Shown one piece after another: positions 34,266-45,400 of a stretch of DNA of 64,000 bases. The notes under the pieces are model-generated. The model was not told where the DNA came from. It saw nothing but the letters and a program-made list of their open reading frames with translations, and searched no databases. Numbering within the stretch: position 1 is the first letter of the stretch; every line of letters starts with the position of its first letter. Location: NCBI GenBank assembly GCA_051294375.1, contig CM119263.1, positions 28,169,260 to 28,233,259 of the forward strand. Direction: 5' to 3'. A program made the translations under genes and the position numbers. This DNA comes from Paraspadella gotoi. Lineage: Eukaryota; Chaetognatha.

Positions 34266-34656
34266 TATTTGTACCAATTTCATAATATATGCCTATTTTG
34301 CTATTTTTTTTATTTCACTCTTTAAACAAACAAAGAAGCAAATGAAATAAACCAAAATGAAGAAAAATTATTAAAAAAACTATATAAAACTAATTGTAAT
34401 GAAAAAAATTAATAATAGAAGGAACTAATCTTAAAATGGACATTAAGGCTAACTAAAACTATCCTTCAATCATGATATATTTTTTAATAAAACTGAAAAA
34501 AAATATTTAATAATCAATATTCATTGATCAATCGATCAATCAAACTGGTTCAATCAAAAAAATATTATTCATAATTTATATTATGGTTATGGCTTATGAA
34601 AAAATAAAAACAGAAAACAAAGGTTTAAGAAACTAACAACTAGAAAAATAAGCATT

Positions 34657-34700
34657 GCTGATGAAGACTCTAATTGTAGAGTCGAAAACATGTCCGAACA
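34657..34700 (+). ncRNA. Hammerhead-like hairpin, copy 1
   Basis: CTGATGA, then A, then a 7-bp perfect stem (GACTCTA / TAGAGTC) with loop ATTG, then GAAAAC and ATGT. The core resembles the hammerhead ribozyme CUGAUGA...GAAA, but there is an extra A before stem II and an extra A after it. Activity is unproven. Confidence 0.35.
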
Positions 34701-35179
34701 AACAAATAAATTGTTTTCCTCTCTAAAAGTTAAATTATAAAATTAACCGATTTTTAACGGTTAAGCGAAATTTCTCAAAAATTAACGTTATCGAACCCTA
34801 ATTAGTATTAATTGTTATTCCTTTATTTTTAAGATATACCTAGTTGATAAACTAACTTGTACGCCAAAGACAGGTAATAAATAATAGAGCGATGATTTTA
34901 AAAGACTCAAGAGAGTCATCAACATAGTTAATTTTTAATATTATATATTATATTATTATTATTATTATATTTAAAGACTCAAAAGAGGTCATCAACCATA
35001 GTTAATTGTTATTATTAATATTATTAATACTCTTGGATCCAATTCCCGTTTAGTCGCGAAATCGAGTTTGGATGAAAACTCGAATTAGGGAAAAGAAGTT
35101 GATGGGTGAGTTATTAAATTGGTGAGGACGACGACGACGATGACGGCGACGATGACATCGAGGAACTCGGACTCCATTA

Positions 35180-35237
35180 AACCTGAGCAAGATAGGTTTA
35201 ATCATTAATGATGATTAAACCCTATCTTGCTCAGGTT
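35180..35237. repeat. Near-perfect hairpin across a splice-acceptor-like site
   Basis: Left arm 35180-35205 and right arm 35211-35237 are complementary over 26 pairs with one bulged base and a 5-base loop. The right arm contains CTTGCTCAG, the acceptor-like site before the coding-looking exon at 35235. Confidence 0.9.
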
Positions 35238-35660
35238 CGCCCTGCCGATCGACTCTCCCGGAACCGAAGACTTATTCAACGGACGACCTCAGTTTAAATC
35301 TCATGGTCCCGAGTACAATCCAATTGTCTTCCCTTTAGAAATTTTGAGAACGGAGTTAAATGACGTCTGTAACCTGATCAATGATTTTGTTTCTAAGCGA
35401 ACGTTCTCTCTCTGTTACGAGGAGTCGGGAGAAATTTAAGGTGGGTGTGGCGGTAAATTCACACCGCCTCACTTCCAACATCTTTCAGCCAATCCCTTTG
35501 CCTCAGAGCGGAAACGCACCATCCCTTCCATTCACAGTTTTAACGACTTCCCTCTACGTTGGCGAAGTGAAACAGTCCTCGGGCAGCCGCGCCAGTGACA
35601 GGAGGGGTCTCTGTGGCTCGATAGTCCCCAAAGCCAAGGGAGAACTGCCCAATATACTAT
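35235..35660 (+). CDS. Coding-looking exons of unknown identity in the noisy block
   Basis: From an acceptor-like CTCAG at 35234 an open frame reads FALPIDSPGTEDLFNGRPQF, then EYNPIVFPLEILRTELNDV and NLINDFVSKRTF, and hits TAA at 35437-35439 just before a donor-like AAGGTGGG. A second stretch begins after TTTCAG at 35488 (PIPLPQSGNAPSLPFTVL). Composition looks coding but I do not recognise it. The surrounding sequence is indel-rich, so frames may be unreliable. It could be upstream exons of the WD40 gene; I cannot prove that. Preceding it, 35131-35180 encodes an Asp run (EDDDDDDGDDDIEELGLH). Confidence 0.35.
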
Positions 35661-35669
35661 AGATTCTAC

Positions 35670-37193
35670 AGTCCAGATATGTTCCAGAAACCACTCTGCT
35701 GACATTTTGCTCTTCTATGGACCTCGTTTTGGCTCATAAAACCCGCGATGAATCCTGTTCGTCTTCTCGCCAACAGAATCTATGACTCATCGACTAAACT
35801 CATCCATTGGCGACTCGGCAAGAAAGCCAGAACAACGACAGCATCAGTGGTCTGGAAGTCGATGAGGATGAGGATGATGATTGAAAAGGGACATCGGTGT
35901 TACGACACCTTATTGACAATGAGGGAAAGAGAGACACAGGTCATTTCGTGATGACAACGACAACAAGCGGGGATCGATCGATAACAATAACAACAACACC
36001 AAGGACGATTGTCAAAAAAGAAAATGACCCAACTGGATTCGATCTCGGGATTTCTCGTTCGATAAATCATCTTCTCTTCCTCTTTCGCTTCCTAATTTTC
36101 TTTTCCATTTTTCCTCTTCCCCTCTTTATCTCTTCCTTCTCTTCTGTCGCCAGCCTTATCAAAAAAAGGATATATTAAATCCAGTTATGATTAGATAAAA
36201 AAAGATATGAGGTTGTAAATTAGTTGTCGGGCCGGTTTTTAGCAGAATGAAAATGTATCAAATTCTTTAATCTTCATTTCTTTAATTTTTTTAGCGTATA
36301 AATTTATTTGGATCCAGTTACGTTGAAATTCATATATTTAGCAAAAAAATCATTTAAAGAAGTTTCTTTCATCTCTTCATTTTTCCGGGTTCCTTACCCT
36401 TCAAAACTGTTCGTCCCTTTCCCTTAGATGTCCTCCGTTAGGAATGGGTAAGTTTTACTTTCCAACCTCCAAACTTGATTACCTAATTTGCGAACCCTGT
36501 CGTCCTTCGACCTTTCCAGTTTCATCTTTGATCGATTGAACGATAGAAAAAAAAATTGACCAATGGAGCTCCGACTTTTTCTACTACTCTACTAAATTGA
36601 AATTTCTTTTGTTAGCTTTACGTCTGAACATACCAGTGACCTTTTCGTTCCTCACCTCAAAACAAGGTTTAATCTTCGTCTCGGATTTTTTCGCCAAGAA
36701 ATTATTATTTGATCTGATAAAACGAATCACGAATTGAAATCGATAAGATTTTTTTCGAGAGAGGCCGCGCCGGTCCGAGAAATAATTTTAAGGGAAAACT
36801 ATGTAATTCTTGCAAAATAAAATTAATATCGTTTTATTTTATGAGTTTTATGAATTACTGATATTATTATTATTCAAAATAAAAAATAAGAATTTTTTTC
36901 CCGTTATGGATAATTTACTTATTTACAATTTATTTTAGGCAAGGAGTTTTTCTTAAATTCAACTTACATAATAAATATTTTTCAAACCTTAAGTTTAAAA
37001 ATTCGTATTAGAGGTTCCTCAAAAAAATCTTTGACTAAAACCGGAGAATAAAAAAAAGCAAATAGAAAATAATTGATCCCCTCTCATAGGAGGTCTTTTT
37101 TTTAAATTCTTTAAACTCACTTATTTTATGTTTTCGACCTGAATTGTTTTACTTCTCTTCTTTGTACTCAGGCTTCTGTTTTTTTTTCCTACC

Positions 37194-37195
<2 letters not shown>
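35670..37195. other. AT-rich stretch with no assured gene
   Basis: Short open frames at 35748-36176 are not convincing. No transposon ends were recognised. Confidence 0.4.
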
Positions 37196-37246
<51 letters not shown>

Positions 37247-37384
37247 GAGTCGAAATTAAAGCAGCATAATTTGAGATGTTGTATGCCCTGGCCACCGGGA
37301 TTCGTTACCATGGTAAGAGAAAACGCCCTCACCATTAGACAGTAAGATAAACTACTGCTTTCCCTTTCTCTAAGAAGGCGGCCC

Positions 37385-40131
37385 GCACGCCGTCATGGGC
37401 CAACTCGGGCGTCGTCGAAACCATCGAAGACAGTCAACGCCGTCAAAACGACGCGAAACGTCGCCGTTTCTTTGAATTCGGCGCCGGAACCGAGGATTTT
37501 CAAAGAGTTTTGCAAGTTGAGTTGAGGATTTGGGGTTGGGGAGTGGGATTGAGGATTATGTAAGGGGTTGGGAGTGGGATTGAGGATTTAGTAAGGGGTT
37601 TGGGAGTGGGTTGAGGATTTAGTAAAGGGGTTGGGGAGTGGGATTGAGGATTAGTTAAGGGATTTTGGTGATAATGACGATTTAGAATAGAAAGGTATCA
37701 GAAGCGGGAATTCGGATTTAGGACGGGAATTGGGAAATGGGGAATTGGGATGATTCCGGAATGGATTTTAAAAGTGGAAATTGATCTTTAGGAAAAGCAT
37801 AGGGAAAGCATTTGCAAGTGCGTTGCTAAATTTTTGAAAAGAGATATTTGCCACTGAGGATTTACAATTGGTTTGGGAGTAATGATTTACAAAAAATATT
37901 TTTTACAAAAAGTTACTCGACCTTTGGAAAAGATTTAATTGTGAGTTGTAATCTTAGAAAATTTCTACGTGGAGATTAAAGATTATATAACTCGCTAGTT
38001 ATGACAGATAAACGCAGTATCTTAAAATCGTTTATCTTTCTCCGCTGACAGAATTACTTGATTCCCTGAACACGGCGTCTGAAGTGACTCCAGCTGTCAA
38101 CTTCTCTTTCGGGAAAAAAGACGTTCGTCCAAGATGCAGAAGGTTGGTTCCTTCAAGTCATAAAAAAAGCGATAGGAAACACTTTTATCGAGGTGGGAGC
38201 TGCGGCCTTCCAAGAATAAAAAAAGATAACTATGTTCGTTTTCTGCTTGTTCTTAAGTTTTGTAGTTTCTTACGGAGTGAGAAAACAAAGCCGATGTAAA
38301 AAAATTTAGACACTTCTTTTCTATTATCACGTTTATAGTTTAAACATAGTTTACGAACATAGTGAATATAATGTTAAATATTTTGTAAGAAGTTCAAATA
38401 TCGCCCGAGCCTACGATCCGTTTGTTCTGGTGGCTTGATACTACCTCGATGATATTTATAGATTGTTGGCCAAATCTCATACAATATGTCAGGCCATATT
38501 CGTTTCCAAAACTCTCTCTCTCTCTCTCTCTTTTTTTTTTTTCTCCACCACAGGTTTGTTCAGGTCAACAAAACCTCATGTGCTGATGGTGCGGTACATC
38601 GAAGATCGAGCAGAAAAAGGCTCTTGATGTCGTGGCCTCGTTTTTTCAGTTCGGCGGAACAGAGATGCACCCAATCACTTGAAGCACATAAAGATTCTCG
38701 GTTGAGCGAGCGGGAGAAATTTAATTGTCTGTGTTTGACCCGTTGATCCCATATATCCATTTGGTTTGACCCATGTAAATCCATTTTGATCCCCGTTTCG
38801 TTCTATTTTGATTCGGCGACACATTGTGATTTTTTGTATTTATTTTCACCACAATTAGGCATGCGAGATGGAGATTTCGCTTTGACTTCTATTGATAAGA
38901 CAATTTTAATAGATCACTTTGCTGAAAAAACTGTATCGGGGTTGTAATTTTTTCCACTTTTCACTTTCAGAGGGGCGATTTTCTCTTTAATTTATAAAAA
39001 TATGATTTATATATATATGTATATATATATAATATTATATTATATATAATAATATAATATAATAAAATATATATTATTATATATTTCCATATTTTCACAT
39101 TCTTTTTAAGTTGTTTGGAAATTTCTAGTTTAGGAATCATTCAATCTAAGGAACGAAAATATCCATTTGCAGTATTGTTGTAATGTAAAAAGTGCCCTAT
39201 GATTTAGATTAGTCCATTGACCAAATCGGTTAGGCTAGATTGTGCCTTAAATATATATGATCCTTTGTGTATAAACATTTATATGATAATTGGTCGTTTT
39301 AATGTTAAAATGTTTACTATTATTTGATTTTTATATTTTTTGGCTACGATAAAATGAAAAAAATACGTCTTTTCGGTGTTATAGGCCTAAAGCAAACCGG
39401 AAGCGAATTAACTCTGTGTTTCTCTCAGAGCGCCACAAATCTTTCCCCTTTTACTAAAGACTTTCCGTGAGAGGACCACTCAAAGGTGTTTCCTTTATTT
39501 ATTACAGCCCGAGTCAACTGGGAATATAAGTAATTGCCATCTAATTAAATAATAATGTAGAAATTACAGTAGTTCAGGTATCTGTTCGCCTCTGGACAAG
39601 ATAAATATTGAGGGTCTGGAATCTGGAAAGCTTTGGGAGTTTGTTCAAGGATTTGAAAAGGTCATTCAAAGGATTCGTCAGATGTTTAGAGGTTTGCGCG
39701 CATGGAGTTGGCGCAGGTTTGAGAGACCGGAGACAGAAGAGAGAGAGAGAGTAAGATAGAAAGGAGAGAAATTGGATACTTCTTAATTGGTAGCTGCAGG
39801 GGTAGTTTTAATTTCAATTTTTTTTTTCATTCCAGATGGTTTGCAGGGAAGCGGGGCGATGGATGTAGCGATTCCTGGTCACGCTCCTCTTTTCCGCTGG
39901 AACCAGACGCTCATAAAAGTAGATAAAAGATGTATAAAAATTATATAAATATATAATATATAATATAAATGTTATGCAAAAGAGGTTAAAAAGTTGTCAT
40001 TTTTTCTCTCCATATGTGTTACTTAAATGTGTCCTGTCAGTTTGGCGTCTTAAGGTTCATTCAAAATCTGGGCTGAAGTGGGCGGATGCAAAAAACCCTT
40101 TCCGGTCATTCCGCTTCCTATTCTGAGCCTC
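37385..40131 (+). pseudogene. Broken exons of the WD40 gene (probable assembly artefact)
   Basis: Stretches at about 37385-37515, 38054-38200, 38555-38705, 39580-39715, 39837-39920 and 40040-40131 match exons 42614-45260 in order, but each carries frame-breaking indels. For example, the DKSLRVWNLETLEF exon is broken by single-base insertions. Confidence 0.75.
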
Positions 40132-40534
40132 AAGTAATAATTTTTTTATTAACATCCATTACTTCATTAGTATTCGTTTGTTAACTTGAATTTAAGGTTG
40201 ACGTAGTTTTTAGAACATTTCCCTTTTATTCGGATTCATTTCTACAGTGTGTCCCAATGGTACTGGGGAGTTTTACTTTGGGGTTTTTTAAAAGAACAAA
40301 ATGAAATATGCGCACTAAGTTATGGAACCATTTTATAGGTATACCTAATTTTAAAAATTGAACAAAAGCAAACTCCTGTTATTTTATTACATAAAGCAAA
40401 ATGGTATAGAAAATTTTTTTCAGTTGATTTTTAAAAAAAAATGTTCAATTATGTATTTTTTAATATTTATCAAATATTTTTTTAATAATTGATAATAAGT
40501 TTAAAATAATTTTCTTTAGATGGCAGGACAGTAA

Positions 40535-41147
40535 TAGAGCCAAACCTTCGTCATGGGTGGGTCAGAGTTTGATTTGGGAACCTTTCCAAATGAAACTTCC
40601 ATACATTTCTGAGAAAAACTTTCAATGGAGCAAATTTCTATAAGATGGCTTAGAAGCATTAGTAATTAATTTTTTAATAATTTATTTATAGATAGAATGT
40701 AAAATTTTTTTTTGAATTTTTTTATTTTTTAAAGCGGATCAAAATGCTTATGAAAAGTTATCTACACAAGTATAATTTCTTTTTTCATATTTTTGATGAT
40801 AAGTGGGTTAAAAATTGAGAAAAACCTTAAAAATCATCATCAATCATCAGATGATTTTTAGCAGTTTTTACTAATTTTTAGTAATAAAACATCAAAATTT
40901 AAAAAAAGTTGTAATTATAATTTTGCTTAACTTTTTAAGCTCTATAGAATCAAAATTAAAAAACTTAAATATCAAAAAAAGAATTTTTTAAACATATATA
41001 GTAGGCAATATAATATATTAATATAGCGAATTACTATGTTCGGAACATTTTTGCAAAAAAATAATTTTAACCATAATTAATACCAAAATAATGGATTAGT
41101 TTTAATGCTGTTGCCCATTATATTTGAATTTGGGTCGGCTACCGCCC
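40535..41147 (+). mobile_element. Element E1, second copy (absent from the matching locus)
   Basis: Matches 32930-33515 along its length and ends with the same GTCGGCTACCGC. Left flank GGACAGTAA and right flank CAACGAGTAA resemble a target duplication blurred by sequence errors. The otherwise collinear sequence at 45601-45650 (ACAGTAAGAAAAC) lacks it: an empty site. Confidence 0.75.
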
Positions 41148-41524
41148 AACGAGTAAGAAACTATATTTTAGCTCCAGAGCTCATATAATGCGTAATCTTA
41201 TTTTTTAAATTATTTACTTACCTTTCAATATAATTTATTTTGAAGTACATACAACCTATTTTGGTTCTGGCTTAATGATTCAACTGCTCATCCTGTGAGA
41301 ATAAGAAAATTTAAAATAATTAATTATTAGCATATTTTATCAATTAGTTTATTTTGTACATCTTATTTTTTTTTAAATAAGAAATACTATCAATTTACAA
41401 AATTTTATATTACTTTAAAATGCTTATTTACGCGATAAAAACAAAATCATAACAAAACGAAGCCGAGTCCACTGGGCGTTGTTTTGAGAAATCGCCGGTT
41501 TCAAATTAGAGAAAAGGTCAGGAA

Positions 41525-41549
41525 NNNNNNNNNNNNNNNNNNNNNNNNN
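41525..41549. other. Assembly gap of exactly 25 N
   Basis: Right border of the noisy block. Sequence after it is collinear with a cleaner contig carrying the intact WD40 gene. Confidence 0.99.
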
Positions 41550-41718
41550 AATTTGTAAAAGATTACCAAAAACAAATGACATCAAGTATTTCATGAAAAT
41601 TACCACCACCACCACCACAGTTTAATAAACCACAGAACCACCTTTCGTTTCTCCATGAATCTAAATCTCCTTCCGTCACGCGGCATCAAAGCCTCCAACA
41701 CTTCGTCCACTTGAGAAA

Positions 41719-41917
41719 NNNNNNNNNNNNNNNNNNNNNNNNNNNNNNNNNNNNNNNNNNNNNNNNNNNNNNNNNNNNNNNNNNNNNNNNNNNNNNNNNN
41801 NNNNNNNNNNNNNNNNNNNNNNNNNNNNNNNNNNNNNNNNNNNNNNNNNNNNNNNNNNNNNNNNNNNNNNNNNNNNNNNNNNNNNNNNNNNNNNNNNNNN
41901 NNNNNNNNNNNNNNNNN
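41719..41917. other. Assembly gap (199 N)
   Basis: Gap just upstream of the first readable exon of the WD40 gene; further upstream exons may be missing here. Confidence 0.99.
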
Positions 41918-41947
41918 TTTAAATCTGTTTAAACTTTTTTTTTTTAG

Positions 41948-42442
41948 ACAACAACTTATCGGTTCAATGGGTCAACTAAAGGAGTCTTTATCCAGGTAAA
42001 TTAATGAATTTAACTAAAATTAAAATTTATAATTTAAACTACTTCATTCCCTACTGCATTCATTACAGCATTCGCATGAAGGAGCTGAGAGCCGCGGAGA
42101 TAAATTTGAGGACAGGAATGACTTTGTACGGAGGGAACCCAGCGAAGGCCATGCCAGAATTCACAGGTGAACGAATTCACTGTGAACAAATTCACTGTGA
42201 ACGAACTCACTGTGAACGAATTCACACTGATTATGAATGTCACTGAAAAAAGAATGTAATCTTAAAAAAATTTTGAGGATAGATCGAAATATCATAAGGT
42301 GCTATTTACTAAAATGACGTTTTTTTTAAACAGTAGGGTAGTTTATTAGTAGTTTATTAATATCTCTTATTAAGCACAGACAATGAAAGAAAACCTGAAT
42401 AGATAGCCGGGGTCATAGTTCAAGAGAAGACGAAAGAGAGAG

Positions 42443-42490
<48 letters not shown>

Positions 42491-45400
42491 GAAATTAAGC
42501 AGCATAATTTGAGATGTGTATGCCCCGGGCCACCGGGATTCGTTACCATGGTAACCGAAACGCCCTCACCTTAGACCAGTAAGATAACACTCACCTGCTT
42601 TCCCTTTCTCAAGAGGCGCGCCGCAACGCCGTCATGGCCATCGGCGTCGTCGAAACCATCGAAGACAAAGTCAACGCCGTCAAAACCGGAATCGTCGCCG
42701 CTTTCTTCGAATTCGGCGCCGGAACCGAGGATTTTCAAAGAGTTTGCAAGTGAGTTGAGGATTTGGGGTTGGGGAGTGGGATTGAGGATTTAGTAAAGGG
42801 GGTTTGGGAGTGGGTATGAGGATTTAGTAAAGGGGTTGGGGAGTGGGATTGAGGATTAAGTTAAGGGAATTTTGGGATGAATGACGATTTAGAATAGAAA
42901 GGTATCAGGAAGCGGGATTCGGATTTAGGACGGGATTGGGAAATGGAATTGATGATTCCGGAATGGATTTTAAAGTGGAAATTGATTTTAGGAAAAGCAT
43001 AGGGAAAGCATTTGCAAGTGCGTTGCTAATTTGAAAAGAGATTTGCACTGAGGATTTACAAATTGTTTGGGAGTTAATGATTTACAAAAATATTTTTAAA
43101 AAAGTTCTCGATTTGGAAAAGATTTAATTGTGAGTTGTAAATTCTTAGAAAATTTTCTAGTGAGTTAAAGATTATATAAACTCGCTAGTTATGACAGATC
43201 AAACGCAGTATCTTAAAATCGTTTATCTTTCTCCCGCTGACAGAATCTACCTTGATTCCCTGAACACGGCGTCTGAAGTGACCCAAGCCTGTCAACTTCT
43301 CTTTCGAAAAAACGTTCGGTCCAAGATGCAGAAGTTGGTCCTCAGTCATAAAAAAGCGCAGGACCTTTTGATCGAGGTGGGACTGCGGCCTCAGAGATAA
43401 GATACTATGTCGTTTTCTGCTTGTTCTTAAGTTTTGTAGTTTCTACGGAGTGAGAAAACAAAGCACAGATGTAAAAATTTAGACACTTTTTTCTATTTTC
43501 CGTTTATAGTTTAAACATAGTTACGAACATAGTTGAATATAATGTTAAATATTTTGTAAGAAGTTCAAAATATCGCCCGAGCCTACGATCCGATTTGATT
43601 CTGGTGGCTTGATACTCCTTCGATGATATTATAGATGTTGCCAAATCTCATACATATGTCAGCCATATTCGTTTCAAAACTCTCTCTCTCTCTCTCTCTT
43701 TTTTTTTCCTCCACCACAGGTTGTTCAGATCAACAACAACCTCATGGTGCTGATGGTGCGGTACACGAAGATCGAGCAGAAAAGGCTCTTGATGTCGTGG
43801 CCCGTTTTTCAGTTCGGCGGAACAGAGATGCACCCCATCACTGAAGCATACAAGATTCTCGGTGAGCGAGCGGAGAAATTTATTGCCTGTTGTTTGACCC
43901 GTTTTGATCCCATATGATCCAATTTGGTTTTGACCCCATGTAATCCATTTTGATCCCGTTTCGTTCTATTTTGATTCGGCGACAACTTGTGTTTTTTGTA
44001 TTTATTTTTCCACCATTAGGCATCGAGATGGAGATTTACGCTTTGACTTCTATTGATAAGTACGAATTTTAATAGATACTTTGCTGAAAAACTGAATCGG
44101 GGTTTAATTTTTCACTTTTCACTTTCAGAGGGGCGATTTCTTTATTTATAAAAAGATATATTTATATATATATGTATATTATATATAATATTATATTATA
44201 TATAATATATAATATAAAATAAAATATATATTATTATATATTTACACATATTTCACCATTCTTTTTAATTGTTTGGAAATTTCTAGTTTAGGAATCATCA
44301 ATTCTAAGGAACGAAAATATCATTTGCATATTGTTGTAATGTAAAAGTGCCCTATGATTTAGATTAGTCATTGACCAAATCGGTTAGGCTAAGATTTGTG
44401 CCTTAAATATATATGATCCTTTGCTTTATATAAACATTTTATTGATAATTGGTCGTTTTAATGTTAAAATGTTTACTATTATTTGATTTTTATTTTTTGG
44501 CTACGATAAAATGAAAAATTACGTCTTTCTGGTTTAAGGCCTAAAGCAAACCGAAGCGATTAACTCTGGTTTCTCTTCAGAGCGCACAAATCTTTCGCCT
44601 TTTACTAAAGATTTCCGTGGAGAGGAACACTCAAAGAGTGTTTCTTTATTTATTACAGCCCGAGTCAAACTCGGGAATAAGTAATTGCCATCTAATTAAA
44701 TAATAATGTAGAAATTAACGTATTCAGGTATCTGTTCGCCTCTGGACAAGATAAATCATTGAGGGTCTGGAATCTGGAAACTTTGGAGTTTGTTCAAGAT
44801 TTGAAAGGTCATTCAGGATTCGTCAGATGTTTAGAGGTTGCGCCTGGAGTGGCGCAGGTGAGAGACGGAGACAGAGAGAGAGAGAGAGAGTAAGATAGAA
44901 AGAGAGAAATTGATACTTCCTTAATTGGTGCTGCAGGGGTAGTTTTAATTTCAATTTTTTTTTTCAATTCCAGATGGATTTGCAGGGAAGCGGAGCGATG
45001 GATGTAGCGATTCCTGGTCACGCCCTCTTTTCCGCTGGAACAGACGCCTCCATAAAAGTAGATAAAAGATGTATAAAAATATATAAAATATATAATATAT
45101 ATATAAATGTAGCAAAAGAGGTAAAATTGTCATTTTTTTTCCATATTGTTAACTTAAATTGTCCTTGTCAGGTTTGGCGTCTAAGTTCATCAAAATCTGG
45201 GCTGAAGTGGCGATGCAAAAAAACCCTTTCCGGTCATTCCGCTCCTATCTTGAGCCTCAAGTAATAACTTTTTTTATTACATCATTACTTCATTAGTATT
45301 CGTTTGTTAACTTGAATTTAAAGGTTGACTCGTAGTTTTTAAGAACATTTCCCTTTTATTCGGATTCATTCTACAGTGTGTCCCAATGGTACTGTCTGTT

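Larger units (their letters stand above)
32927..34800 (+). mobile_element. Nonautonomous hAT-type DNA transposon (family H), interrupted by another element
   Basis: The inverted ends begin TAGGGTT(A)CGATAAC on the left and read TAGGGTTCGATAACG on the complement of the right end, followed by subterminal TTAACGG/CCGTTAA motifs. It is flanked by ATTAGTAT on both sides (32919-32926 and 34801-34808), an 8-bp target duplication typical of hAT elements. The left end is split: its first three bases (TAG) precede the 586-bp insertion at 32930-33515. No transposase coding was seen. It resembles the copy at 52736-53943. It also contains a family 2 repeat (34097-34265) and a hammerhead-like hairpin (34657). 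Confidence 0.8.
37199..41360. repeat. Indel-rich second version of 42433-45790 (WD40 gene introns and exons)
   Basis: Collinear with the WD40 gene from its (GA)n array onward, with many single-base indels. It also carries element E1 at 40535-41147, which is absent at the matching site 45625. To its left, sequence before the (GA)n array does not match sequence left of 42433, so the two versions diverge exactly at the array. Confidence 0.85.
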
